DNA of 64,000 bases from Candidatus Latescibacterota bacterium (GTDB taxonomy: Bacteria > JAAXHH01): positions 47,116-111,115 of the forward strand of contig JAJEEG010000005.1 in NCBI GenBank assembly GCA_022821085.1. The letters run 5' to 3'. The notes below the pieces were generated by a model. It was given only the letters and a program-made list of their open reading frames with translations, had not been told where the DNA came from and did not search any database. Of the stretch, positions 18,452-26,622 are shown piece after piece (position 1 is the first letter of the stretch; every line of letters starts with the position of its first letter). The translations under genes and the position numbers were made by a program.

Positions 18452-19567
18452 TCACATCAATCGTTCCGGGTTCAGATCTTCCAGTTCCGGAACGACGAAC
18501 CTCCCGTCCTTCCGGATCACTTCCCCGTCGAACTCGATGGTCCCGCCGCCGAACTCCGGCGTCTGGATCATGACCATGTCCCAGTGGACGGCGGACCGGT
18601 TGCCGTTGTCGGCCTCCTCGTAGGCCTGCCCGGGCGTGAAGTGGAAGGACCCGGCGATCTTCTCGTCGAAGAGGATGTCCAGCATGGGCGCGGTGATGTG
18701 GGGGTTGAAGCCGATGGCGAATTCGCCGATGTAGCGCGCCCCTTCGTCGGTGTCGAAGATCTCGTTGAGCTTGTCCGTCCGGTTGCCCATGGCCTCGACT
18801 ATCCTGCCCTCCTCGAATCTCAACTCCACGTCCGTAAACGTCACGCCGTGGTACAGCGTCGGCGTGTTGAACCGGATGACGCCGTTGACCGAGTCGCGCA
18901 CGGGTGCGGTAAAGCACTCGCCGTCGGGGATGTTGCGGTCCCCCGAGCACCCCACGGTGGGGATGTCGCGTATGCTGAACGACAGGTCGGTGCCCGGCCC
19001 CGTGAGCCGGACGCGGTCGGTGCGGTCCATGCGCTCCTTCAGCGGCGCGAGCGCCCGTTCCATCTTCCCGTAATCCAGCGTGCACACGTCGAAGAAGAAG
19101 TCCTCGAAGGCCTCGGTGCTCATGCCGGCCTGCTGCGCCATGGACGGGGTCGGCCAGCGCAGCACCACCCACCGGGTCTTCGGCACCCGGATTTCGAAGT
19201 GTACCGGCTTGAGCCAGCGTTGCTCGTAGAGCCGCATGGCCTCGCCCGGTACGTCCGACATTTCCATCACGTTCCGGCTGCCGCGCAGGGCCATGTAGGC
19301 CTGCACCCGCTCCATGCGATGGGATTCATGGGCGCCGGCGGCTTCCATGGCGTCCTCGTCCCCGGCGCGGACCAGTTCCCGCATGACGCGCTGGTGCTTG
19401 ATGGAGACCAGCGGCACGCCGCCCGCCTCCCGGATCGCGCGGATCAGCGAGATCACCATGTCATCGGGCACGTCGAAGGCCTCGACGAGCACCCGATCCC
19501 CGGCCTGGATCTTCGTCGAGTGTCCGGTGAGTACTTTCGCCAGGTCGCCGTATCGTGGGTCGCGCAT
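18452..19567 (-). CDS. M29-family aminopeptidase
   Basis: A 371-residue protein of the thermophilic aminopeptidase (AmpS/PepS, peptidase M29) family, metal-dependent exopeptidases that usually work as dimers in the cytoplasm. Family signs include GDRVLVEAFDVPDDM early on, RWPTPSMAQQAGMS, LTGPGTDLSFSI, PDGECFTAPV, FEEGRIVEAMGN, GEFAIGFNP and the final SAVHWDMVMIQTPE, the region supplying conserved Glu/His metal ligands. GGAG lies about 12 bases before the ATG. It ends 36 bases from the end of the GWxTD gene (tail-to-tail). The next gene on the same strand is 21 bases upstream, so the two may be co-transcribed. Confidence 0.92.
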   Translation of the reverse strand: MRDPRYGDLAKVLTGHSTKIQAGDRVLVEAFDVPDDMVISLIRAIREAGGVPLVSIKHQRVMRELVRAGDEDAMEAAGAHESHRMERVQAYMALRGSRNVMEMSDVPGEAMRLYEQRWLKPVHFEIRVPKTRWVVLRWPTPSMAQQAGMSTEAFEDFFFDVCTLDYGKMERALAPLKERMDRTDRVRLTGPGTDLSFSIRDIPTVGCSGDRNIPDGECFTAPVRDSVNGVIRFNTPTLYHGVTFTDVELRFEEGRIVEAMGNRTDKLNEIFDTDEGARYIGEFAIGFNPHITAPMLDILFDEKIAGSFHFTPGQAYEEADNGNRSAVHWDMVMIQTPEFGGGTIEFDGEVIRKDGRFVVPELEDLNPERLM

Positions 19568-19588
19568 GAGGTGTTTGTTCTCCGTGGG

Positions 19589-21454
19589 TTAAGTGTCGAT
19601 CCGTCCGGGCGTTACATCCACCGCTCCGGACGCCGATATCCTGACCAGCATGGAATCTTCGGGTTCGAAGGCCAGGCGCACCGCTCGCTCCCGGCCGTTT
19701 ACGTGAATGACGACCTCCCGCTCGACCCGGCTGGTGGAACGCCAGCCCTCGTAGGCCATGGGGTACCGGATGCGCTTGGTATCGGGATGGGCGAAGAAGA
19801 CGTGGTAGTCGCCGTCGACCTCCCGGCACCAGAACTCCGGCACGTCCCGGCCGCTGACGAGCGGGGGATGGGCGCGCCCGGTCTTCGGATGGCGAAGCGC
19901 GGCGCCCGGATCCGCAGTGACCGAGGGCTGGCTCATCAGTTCCTTCAGCCGATCCTCGTAATCCGTTGGCGGACGGTGGCCCGGTGCGGCGGGCCGGCGC
20001 GGAACGCATATCCGGGCGCCCTCCCGGGCGAGGCGAAGCAGGGCCGAAAGGCCTTCGCCGTCCAGCCAATCCACGTCCACGTAGACCATGGAAAACACGG
20101 CCTCGCCGCACCGGACGCGGCCGTCCTCCACCACTGCCTCCTCCAGGAAGGGCGTCGAGATCCACAGGGGATGGTAGCCGAGAAGACTGGCCGGCCGCTC
20201 AACGGTCTGCAGCTCCCAGTAATAGTTGGCGGCCGGACCGCGCCGGTCCTCGGGCAGCATGTGGCGCATCCAGTGGTCTTCGAGCGGGAGGTATACCGCC
20301 ACGTCCGTGTAGGTCCTGCCCTGCTTGACGAAATCGGCCGCCTCCGCCAGGTAGGCGTTGAAGGCCGGAAGCCGGCCGGCGAACCCGCTGTCCGGACCGA
20401 CGTGCGTGGTCGCGTAGAAGGTGTTGGTCCCGCCGGGTGCGTTGTAGGGCATGCCGTGCCAGACGATGTGGTTGACGCCGTTGGCGAACACCGCGTCCGC
20501 CATGAGCTTCAGGTCCTCCACCTTCTCCTCGCCGTGATGGGGCGACGGCGCGGGCCACGGTTCGTAGCCGTAGATACAGGTGAAGGTCTCGCAGGTCACG
20601 ACGGGCCGCGCGCCCAGGGCCGCCGCCGACCCGGGGATGGCCGAGAAGAAGGTCTCGAAAAGCAGCGCCTCGGATTCCGGGACGTCCACGAGCGCGAAGG
20701 CGGCCAGCAGGTCCGTTGGCGCCCCGTGGCACTGCACGCGGCTCACGGAGCCGAGGCGGGCGCAGAGGTCGGCATAGGGCCTGAAGAAACCCTCGATCGC
20801 CGCGTCCGACAGGATCTTCCGGTAGTCGTACCGCACATCGGGATGCTGGTCGATCGATGCCTTGAATGGTTCCAGTTCGTACCCGAAGCGATCCCGGAAG
20901 ACCGGATCCAGGTGCGCGCTCCAGAGCCCATCCGGATAGACCTCCCACGAATCGGAGAAAAGTGCCGAGGTCGTGCCGTGCAGGGCCGGTTTCAGCGCGC
21001 CGCCGCCGTGGCCGGCGTACCGCTCCAGCGCGTCCGGATCCAGGTGGTTCAGGATCCGTCCCTGGCCGAAGTAGGACAACTCCCACGACTTCTCCAGCCG
21101 CTGGTCCGAAGCCCCGCCGAATACCTGGCCCGCGTCCTCCTCAGGCACGATAGACCCGCCGAAGGGCCAGGAGGTGCTGAAGGTGAAGTCGCACCCGATA
21201 CCCAGCCGGTCCGCCTCCTTCTTGGCGCCGGCGACCAGGCCGGACCACGCCTCGCTCAGCCAGCGCGGTCCTTCCCCGGCACCGGGCTGCGGATACATGA
21301 AGGCGATCTCCACCCCGCCGAACCCCTTGTCCCGCACCCATTTGAGCTGGCGCCGGACGTCTTCCATCCTGATGTCATCGTAGAACCACCACCAGCGCGT
21401 GTAGGGACGGGAGTCCGAAAAGGGCCGGTAGGTCCTGGTCAGTTCGTTCGACAT
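19589..21454 (-). CDS. GH106-like glycoside hydrolase (TIM-barrel, alpha-L-rhamnosidase-type)
   Basis: A protein of about 621 residues. The N-terminus reads YTRWWWFYDDIRMEDVRRQL, then WVRDKGFGGVEIAFMYPQ. This resembles the start of the GH106/rhamnosidase-like barrel proteins common in Bacteroidota and Planctomycetes, where a conserved W-W region is followed by 'gGvei'. Later segments (DFTFSTSWPFGG, CETFTCIYGYEPWP, NHIVWHGMPYNAPGG) fit a sugar-binding barrel. There is no signal peptide, so it would be cytoplasmic. The ATG at 21454 lacks a clear ribosome site and the frame is open to 21505, so the start is uncertain. Substrate and exact family are inferred; a catalytic pair cannot be assigned by eye. 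Confidence 0.65.
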   Translation of the reverse strand: MSNELTRTYRPFSDSRPYTRWWWFYDDIRMEDVRRQLKWVRDKGFGGVEIAFMYPQPGAGEGPRWLSEAWSGLVAGAKKEADRLGIGCDFTFSTSWPFGGSIVPEEDAGQVFGGASDQRLEKSWELSYFGQGRILNHLDPDALERYAGHGGGALKPALHGTTSALFSDSWEVYPDGLWSAHLDPVFRDRFGYELEPFKASIDQHPDVRYDYRKILSDAAIEGFFRPYADLCARLGSVSRVQCHGAPTDLLAAFALVDVPESEALLFETFFSAIPGSAAALGARPVVTCETFTCIYGYEPWPAPSPHHGEEKVEDLKLMADAVFANGVNHIVWHGMPYNAPGGTNTFYATTHVGPDSGFAGRLPAFNAYLAEAADFVKQGRTYTDVAVYLPLEDHWMRHMLPEDRRGPAANYYWELQTVERPASLLGYHPLWISTPFLEEAVVEDGRVRCGEAVFSMVYVDVDWLDGEGLSALLRLAREGARICVPRRPAAPGHRPPTDYEDRLKELMSQPSVTADPGAALRHPKTGRAHPPLVSGRDVPEFWCREVDGDYHVFFAHPDTKRIRYPMAYEGWRSTSRVEREVVIHVNGRERAVRLAFEPEDSMLVRISASGAVDVTPGRIDT

Positions 21455-21596
21455 GACTGCGCTTTCGACATGATAGCTCCTGAGATTGGTCGTTTTGCCT
21501 TGCATAATTTATACCGGATTCGGCCGGCCAGCACTATATTATGAAGGTTTCTTGAACGAAAAACCCCGCGTCCGGCCATTCAATTCAGGAGTTCCC

Positions 21597-22379
21597 ATGC
21601 AGACCATCGACTTCGCGCGTTCAACCTTTACTTTTCGCGTGGATTCCGAGAAAAAGCCGCCGAAGACCGTGACCCGTAAGGTACCGTACTCCCTGAACAA
21701 CGCCCGCATACCCATCGAGGCCAGCCTGACCGTGACTGAAAAAGACGGCGGATTCCGGGAAGAGTACGTCCTCGGGGTGAGTTGCAAGACCGAGCAGGTC
21801 GGAGTGGAACGGGATATCTGGCACATCCCGAACGCGGACTTCAAGCCGATCTTCTCGTCGGATACCTTCATGGCCATCAAGACCTACGAAGTGGCCGACC
21901 GGGGCGCTACGCTCTACCCGCCCTCCCTGGGCGAGCAGCCAGAACGGCAGATCGTCGCCATCGAGGAGACCTTCGAAGACGTCCGGATCGACCTGTCCCG
22001 CGTCGAAGGCTGCGTCCTGGAGACGCCACAGGCCATCGTGGAGGCTGTCCTCGGCAACGTTCCCCTGAATGCCCGGACGACCATCGGGAACGACCGGTAC
22101 GCCGCGGTGCTCGAATACCCGGTCAAGACGATCAATGCGAACGAGCGGGACTGGATCTACCAGCCGGACACGGGCCCGGTGCTGCTGCCGGACCTGTCCC
22201 GCGACCCGGAAGACATGATGGAAGGGATCGAACTGGCCTTCGCGGCGTTCAATACACCGGACTGGGTGGAGTTCATCGTCCGGGTTCCCACGCCGGTCGC
22301 CGAGGGCGTCAACGTGTACCACTACGCGGAATCCGTCCGGATGGACTGCGTTAACGAAGTGCTGGTACCGCGGCACTGA
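21597..22379 (+). CDS. Conserved-looking protein of unknown function (260 aa)
   Basis: I do not recognise this protein. The ATG at 21597 has AGGAG 6 bases before it, which decides the start over a longer reading from 21486. The 260-residue sequence has no signal peptide or membrane segment. It is rich in beta-strand-like segments and acidic residues and has a KTEQVGVERDIWHIPNADF segment and a final FIVRVPTPVAEGVNVYHYAE region. Codon use matches the neighbours, so it is a real chromosomal gene. It runs divergently from the GH106-like gene and shares a short upstream region with it. It could be an accessory to sugar metabolism, but nothing in the sequence shows that. Confidence 0.75.
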   Translation: MQTIDFARSTFTFRVDSEKKPPKTVTRKVPYSLNNARIPIEASLTVTEKDGGFREEYVLGVSCKTEQVGVERDIWHIPNADFKPIFSSDTFMAIKTYEVADRGATLYPPSLGEQPERQIVAIEETFEDVRIDLSRVEGCVLETPQAIVEAVLGNVPLNARTTIGNDRYAAVLEYPVKTINANERDWIYQPDTGPVLLPDLSRDPEDMMEGIELAFAAFNTPDWVEFIVRVPTPVAEGVNVYHYAESVRMDCVNEVLVPRH

Positions 22380-22408
22380 GCGCATCGGGCGTTCTGAGCG
22401 CATCGGGC
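22377..22408 (+). repeat. 14-bp tandem repeat starting at the stop codon of the unknown gene
   Basis: TGAGCGCATCGGGC occurs perfectly at 22377-22390 (its TGA is the stop of the upstream gene) and at 22395-22408. Degenerate relatives (AAGCGCATGG, GGAGCGCGTCGGGC) continue to about 22466. Together they fill the gap before the beta-lactamase-like gene. Confidence 0.85.
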
Positions 22409-22492
22409 ACACAAAGCGCATGGAGTGATTAAACGCGCCGAACGCACGGAGCGCGTCGGGCGCGCTAAGCAAACTTAAATAGGGTCGGCGTA

Positions 22493-24118
22493 ATGCGGTT
22501 ATCCTCGAATTGTTTTCTCGCGTGGTTGTGTTGTTCCGGCATCCTGTTTTCGGTCGCCGTGTCGACGGTGTCGTTCACACAGGGCACGGCGCACGCGCAG
22601 GGCACGCGGGGCAATGTATCCGGCGGCACGGGAAGTCCCGGCGCGGAAGAGGCCGAGGAAGAGGATCCCGTGCAGCGCGTGCTGCGGGAGCGCGTCGATG
22701 ATTACGGCCAGACGGTAGGCGTCGTCGCCGGGATCATCCGCGGCATCAACCGGTACCCCTACGCCTACGGCACGCTCAACCGCGGCACGATACGGCGCGC
22801 GAGCGCCATGACGGTCTTCGAGATCGGCCAGCTGAGCAGCCTGTACACGACGGCCATGCTGTCCCTCATGGTCCAGCGGGGAGATGTGAACCTGGCCGAC
22901 GAGGTGTCCGCCTATCTCCCGGAGACGGTGACCATTCCGACCACGCCCGCAGGAAACCCCATCCTGATCGAACACCTCGCCACCCACACCTCGGGACTGC
23001 CCCGCCTGCCGGACAACCTGGTCTCTTCAGCACCGGATGATCCGCTGAAAGGGTATTCGTTGGAATTGATGTACGCATTCCTCGACCGGTATGCGGCGGC
23101 GCAGCGCGACGGGCACGAGTCCCTGTTCGATTTCGAAGGCCCGGATGGCGAAGGTCCGAATGGCGAAGACCGTTCAGATACGCCGGGCCGTGATGAGCCG
23201 GAGGACCGCTACGATATGGAGAGCCCCATCGGGACGGAAGACCGCTACACCTATTCCGATCTCGGCATGGGGCTTCTGGGACACGTGCTCGAACGGGCCG
23301 CCGGCGAGTCCTATGACACCCTGATACGGGAGTTGCTCGGCGATCCCATCAAGCTGGCCAACACGGCCAACGCGCCTACGCCGTCCATGCGTACGTACCT
23401 GGCGACCGGGCACGACGACGCCCGCCGGCCCGTGCCCGCCTGGTCCGACACGACCCTCGTGGGCGGCACGGGCCTGCGGTCCAATCTCCTGGACATGATG
23501 ACCCTGGTGTCGGCCAGCATGGGGATCATCTACGCCCTGCCGGAAGACTTCACCGAAGACGATTCGACCCGCTACCACGCGTCTTTCGACAGCCTCATCG
23601 TGGCCCGGAATCCAACGGACGAGGAGGGTGTCCGGACCGCGCTGGGATGGAAGGTGCGCCAGGACGAGCGCGGCCGCGACATCCACTGGCTCACCGGCCG
23701 GACCAACGGGTTCTACGCCTTCGCCGCCTTCCTGAAGGAATGGCGCAAGGGCGTCGTGGTCCTGTCCAACAGCTCGGCCAGCGTCGAGGACATCGGGTTC
23801 CACCTGCTGAGCGCCCGGAACCCTCTTTCACCGCCCCCCAGGAAGGTCGTGCACCTGACCGAGGCCGACTACGTGGCCCGCACCGGCACCTACGTCTTCT
23901 CTCCCGAATTCACCGTGGACATCACCTACAGCGACGGCAAGCTCTACGGCCAGCCGCCCGGCCAGCCCCGGAGCGAACTCGTCCTCGAATCGTCCGGCGA
24001 TTTCTACCTGGAAGAAGAAGACGCCCGGATCACCTTCGTCCCGGACGAAGAGGGAATCGTCGACCACTTCCTCTTTCTCCAGGATGGACAGACCCACCGG
24101 GCGGAAAGGGTGAGGTAG
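22493..24118 (+). CDS. Serine beta-lactamase-fold protein with degenerate active site (probable pseudoenzyme)
   Basis: A 541-residue exported protein (hydrophobic N-terminus, likely cleaved near AHAQG) of the class C beta-lactamase / penicillin-binding-protein-like family. The fold's landmarks are present: VFEIG..., IEHLATHTSGLP, YSDLGMGLLGHVLER, GGTGLRSNLLDMM and a C-terminal lipocalin-like tail domain. The catalytic SxxK should fall in FEIG-S-x-x-K, but residues 113-116 read Gln-Leu-Ser-Ser, so both the nucleophile and the lysine are missing. The Tyr-x-Asn motif is Tyr254-Ser-Asp256, and the usual H/KxG motif reads LTG. Hydrolysis is therefore unlikely; a binding or scaffolding role in the periplasm is inferred. 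Gene length and codon use look intact. Confidence 0.85.
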   Translation: MRLSSNCFLAWLCCSGILFSVAVSTVSFTQGTAHAQGTRGNVSGGTGSPGAEEAEEEDPVQRVLRERVDDYGQTVGVVAGIIRGINRYPYAYGTLNRGTIRRASAMTVFEIGQLSSLYTTAMLSLMVQRGDVNLADEVSAYLPETVTIPTTPAGNPILIEHLATHTSGLPRLPDNLVSSAPDDPLKGYSLELMYAFLDRYAAAQRDGHESLFDFEGPDGEGPNGEDRSDTPGRDEPEDRYDMESPIGTEDRYTYSDLGMGLLGHVLERAAGESYDTLIRELLGDPIKLANTANAPTPSMRTYLATGHDDARRPVPAWSDTTLVGGTGLRSNLLDMMTLVSASMGIIYALPEDFTEDDSTRYHASFDSLIVARNPTDEEGVRTALGWKVRQDERGRDIHWLTGRTNGFYAFAAFLKEWRKGVVVLSNSSASVEDIGFHLLSARNPLSPPPRKVVHLTEADYVARTGTYVFSPEFTVDITYSDGKLYGQPPGQPRSELVLESSGDFYLEEEDARITFVPDEEGIVDHFLFLQDGQTHRAERVR

Positions 24119-24168
24119 GGTCTGAAACGCCGCCATACCCCGCACGATTCGACCCGAGAGGTACGATC

Positions 24169-25431
24169 ATGATGCATAGATGGCCTGGCGTACTGGCGAT
24201 GGCGCCGTTGCTGGCACTGGCGGTGGCACTGGCGGTGGCCGCATGCGGCAACGAAGATCCGACAGGGCCTGATCCGGCTACGGTGCCGCAACCGAAACCC
24301 ATCGTGCTTGGGACGGCCGTGGCCGAGACCGGTCGCCTAAGCACGCCCGGGGCAGAGGTCAGCCGCGGTTATCGGCTCGCGGTCGAAATGCTGAACGAGA
24401 AGGGCGGCATCGGTGGGCGGAAGGTGCAGTTGGTGATTCACGACGATGGGAGCGACGCGGACGCGAGCGTTCGCCTCTATCAGGAGATGATCGCCTCGGA
24501 TTCGATCACCGCCTTTCTCGGCCCCTACAGCAGCGGGATCACCGAAGCCGTGATCAGCGTGACGGAATCGGCCGGCATCCCGCTCGTTGCTTCGGCTGCG
24601 GCGGCTCCCGAGATCTGGGCGAACCGGGGTCGGCAGTGGAGCGTGCAGATGTCGAATCCGGGGCCGACTTATCTCGAGGGATCCGTGGAACTGGCCGCGC
24701 AGTCCGGTGCCCGCACGGTGGCGCTGGTTTGGGAGGATACGGCCTTTCCAATGGCGGTGGCCCAGGGTATTCGCGATGCGGCCCGGAGCCGGGGGCTGGA
24801 CCTCGTGCTGGAGCAAGCCTACGCGGCGGGAAGCGCGGACCATGAGGCCCTGGCAGCCATGGCACGGGATGCGGGCGCCGATCTGTTTATCGGCGGAGGG
24901 TATTCTGAAGACGCGATCGCGTTTGCCAGGGCCGTGGCCGCAGTGAAATACAGGCCGCTCCTGACATCCCTCCTCCTGGCGAGCGGAGCATCCTTCATCA
25001 ACGAGGTGGGCGCGGCCGGGCGTTGCGTCATCGGCAACGCGGCCTGGGATCCATCGATCCGCACGGAGGGGTACATCGCCACGAACGAGAACTTCATTCG
25101 ACGCTACGAAGCGGCCTACAACAAGATACCGGACTACCAGGCCGCCTCGGGTTTCGGCGCCGTGGAACTCCTCGCGGAGGGCATCAACCGGGCCGCAACG
25201 CCCACCGGGGAAATCGACCGCGCGTCTATTCGCGACTTCTTATTTGCGACCTCCAAACTGACCGTACTGGGACCCTACGGCGTCCATCCGCTGGGTGACG
25301 CCCAGGCCGGCGCTCAGCGCGACCTGAAGGGCATACAGATCCAGTGGCAGGACGACGGGGCGGGCAGCCTGGTCAGCCGCATCGTACATCCGCCGGAGGT
25401 CAGTCAGGCGTCCTTGTGCTTCACGCGCTGA
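24169..25431 (+). CDS. LivK-type ABC transporter substrate-binding lipoprotein (periplasmic-binding fold type I)
   Basis: A 420-residue lipoprotein starting at the ATG at 24169, after GAGAGG. The signal ends in lipobox VAAC. The body follows the branched-chain amino acid-binding protein family: LGTAVAETGRLSTPGAEVSRGYRLAVEMLNEKGGI, GRKVQLVIHDDGSDAD, AFLGPYSSGITEAV and PLVASAAAAPEIW are the canonical first-lobe motifs. No permease or ATPase gene lies nearby, so it is an orphan receptor that may feed a distant transporter or act in sensing. It starts 50 bases after the beta-lactamase-like gene and may share its transcript. The ligand is unknown. Confidence 0.92.
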   Translation: MMHRWPGVLAMAPLLALAVALAVAACGNEDPTGPDPATVPQPKPIVLGTAVAETGRLSTPGAEVSRGYRLAVEMLNEKGGIGGRKVQLVIHDDGSDADASVRLYQEMIASDSITAFLGPYSSGITEAVISVTESAGIPLVASAAAAPEIWANRGRQWSVQMSNPGPTYLEGSVELAAQSGARTVALVWEDTAFPMAVAQGIRDAARSRGLDLVLEQAYAAGSADHEALAAMARDAGADLFIGGGYSEDAIAFARAVAAVKYRPLLTSLLLASGASFINEVGAAGRCVIGNAAWDPSIRTEGYIATNENFIRRYEAAYNKIPDYQAASGFGAVELLAEGINRAATPTGEIDRASIRDFLFATSKLTVLGPYGVHPLGDAQAGAQRDLKGIQIQWQDDGAGSLVSRIVHPPEVSQASLCFTR

Positions 25432-25476
25432 GTTCAAGTTGCCAGGAATCGCCAACCAGACAGGGGAGCACCCACA

Positions 25477-25797
25477 ATGCCTGCTTATGTCATCTCCATG
25501 ATGTCCGTCCACGATCCCGATACCTACCGCCAATACACCGACCGGACCCCTCCCATCGTCAAGAAGCACGGTGGGAGGTTCCTGACGCGGGGCGAGGAAA
25601 TCGCCTGTGTCGAAGGCAAGGATTACGATGGTCGGATGGTGATACTGGAGTTTCCCAGCAAGGCGCACGCGGAGGCGTGGTACAACGACCCGGCCTATCA
25701 GGAGGCGATGGTGTTTCGCCAGGCCGCGTCGACGATGAATTACCTGCTGATACAGGAAGGCGGCGAGAACACCCGGGATCCGGATCCGAAGCTGTGA
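25477..25797 (+). CDS. DUF1330 family protein (dimeric alpha-beta barrel fold)
   Basis: A 106-residue protein matching the DUF1330 pattern: it opens PAYVISMMSVHDPDTYRQYT, then has KKHGGRFLTRGE, RMVILEFPSKAHAEAWYNDP and YQEAM..R. The fold is the ferredoxin-like dimeric barrel of small monooxygenase-like and NIPSNAP-type proteins, and the biochemical role is unknown. GGGGAG lies 9 bases before the ATG. It follows the LivK-type gene by 45 bases and ends about 70 bases from the oppositely oriented HicB-like gene. Between the two an ACGGAG/CTCCGT inverted repeat (25839-25866) may be a weak shared terminator. Confidence 0.88.
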   Translation: MPAYVISMMSVHDPDTYRQYTDRTPPIVKKHGGRFLTRGEEIACVEGKDYDGRMVILEFPSKAHAEAWYNDPAYQEAMVFRQAASTMNYLLIQEGGENTRDPDPKL

Positions 25798-25867
25798 CGG
25801 GGCGGTCGGTATGAGGGTCTGTCAGGACTGCTTTGTCTACGGAGATGCCGGATTAAACTCCTCCGTT

Positions 25868-26083
25868 TCACGAAACAATGACTCTTTCCCGTATAGCTCC
25901 AGGGGCTGCTCCGCGAAGCCCATCTTCCCGGCGATCTTCTAGTACAAGGGCAATCGCCTCCGCCAGGCTCTCACGTGCCTCGTCTTTGGTCTTACCCTGG
26001 CCGTTCGCTTCGGGAATTTCAGGACAAACGGCGACGTAAAAACCTTCGTCCTGTTCGATAATCGCCATGAATTCGTTTCTCAT
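25868..26083 (-). CDS. HicB-family antitoxin-like protein (orphan)
   Basis: A 71-residue protein with the HicB partial-RNase-H fold pattern: FMAIIEQDEGFYVAVCPEIP, then GQGKTKDEARESLAEAIAL. In HicAB modules the protein neutralises the HicA double-stranded-RNA-binding toxin. No HicA-like gene (a short basic protein with a GSHH-type motif) lies on either side, and the protein lacks the C-terminal DNA-binding extension of full-length HicB. It is the last gene of a minus-strand string: AbrB-type gene, DUF2283, HicB-like, with 46- and 11-base gaps. It could be an orphan antitoxin or a domesticated regulator. Confidence 0.85.
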   Translation of the reverse strand: MRNEFMAIIEQDEGFYVAVCPEIPEANGQGKTKDEARESLAEAIALVLEDRREDGLRGAAPGAIRERVIVS

Positions 26084-26094
26084 CGACGACAGCC

Positions 26095-26310
26095 TCAGGT
26101 CGCTTTAAACGCGTGAAGGGGAAATGCCTCGGTTTCCAGCGTGGACATATCCACGCGTCGGGATGCGTGATCAATGTCGAATCCGACCACGTCCCCACTG
26201 GCATCCAGATCGACGTTCAGGCCATCCGTGACCTCAAGCGTTTCCGCACCTGGGCCGGCCTTGAACTCGACATAGAGGCTGTCGGTCTCCGGGTAGTATT
26301 GTAGTTTCAT
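26095..26310 (-). CDS. DUF2283 family small protein
   Basis: A 71-residue protein starting MKLQYYPETDSLYVEFK and continuing through VTDGLNVDLDASGDVVGFDID, the characteristic pattern of DUF2283 (YuzF-like) proteins. The function of this family is unknown. Its genes often sit beside toxin-antitoxin components, and here it lies between an AbrB-type protein and a HicB-like antitoxin. The ATG at 26310 follows a GGGAAGAAG stretch; an extended reading to 26349 adds unrelated basic residues and is rejected. The 11-base gap to the HicB-like gene suggests one transcript. Confidence 0.85.
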   Translation of the reverse strand: MKLQYYPETDSLYVEFKAGPGAETLEVTDGLNVDLDASGDVVGFDIDHASRRVDMSTLETEAFPLHAFKAT

Positions 26311-26356
26311 GGATGTTCTTCTTCCCGGAATCGTCGAACGAAAAGGCATTCACGCA

Positions 26357-26599
26357 TCAATCCCGTAGCGACGGATCATAAGGTTGCTCCCGGAACGATT
26401 CGATGTCGAACGGTGGATGTCCGGGAGGAATCTTGTCTTTCAGTGTACCAAGGCTGGAGTAGTCGATACGCCATGGCTTCAGGATGACCCCGTCAGGTCC
26501 TTCTGTGATTTCTATTTTATCACCGGGTTTTACGCCCATGGCATCCAGTACCTCGGAAGGCAGCGTAACTTCGCGATTAGAGGTGATTTTCAAAATCAT
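26357..26599 (-). CDS. AbrB/MazE/SpoVT-type DNA-binding protein
   Basis: An 80-residue protein whose N-terminal half is a swapped-hairpin AbrB domain: ILKITSNREVTLPSEVLDAMGVKPGDKIEITEGPDG. Such proteins are antitoxins or transition-state regulators. The C-terminal tail (LGTLKDKIPPGHPPFDIESF) resembles the toxin-wrapping tails of MazE/VapB-like antitoxins, but no toxin gene is next to it. The ATG at 26599 is preceded by AAAGGAATCTC; the upstream in-frame extension is arginine-rich shadow sequence. It is 23 bases downstream of the Eis-like gene, so it may be read from the same transcript. Confidence 0.87.
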   Translation of the reverse strand: MILKITSNREVTLPSEVLDAMGVKPGDKIEITEGPDGVILKPWRIDYSSLGTLKDKIPPGHPPFDIESFREQPYDPSLRD

Positions 26600-26622
26600 A
26601 TTGAGATTCCTTTTACGCCCGC

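Noticed and set aside
18584..21544. 986-codon plus-strand open frame opposite the aminopeptidase and GH106-like genes
   Set aside because: It spans two real minus-strand genes, and no ribosome site or recognisable domain is present.
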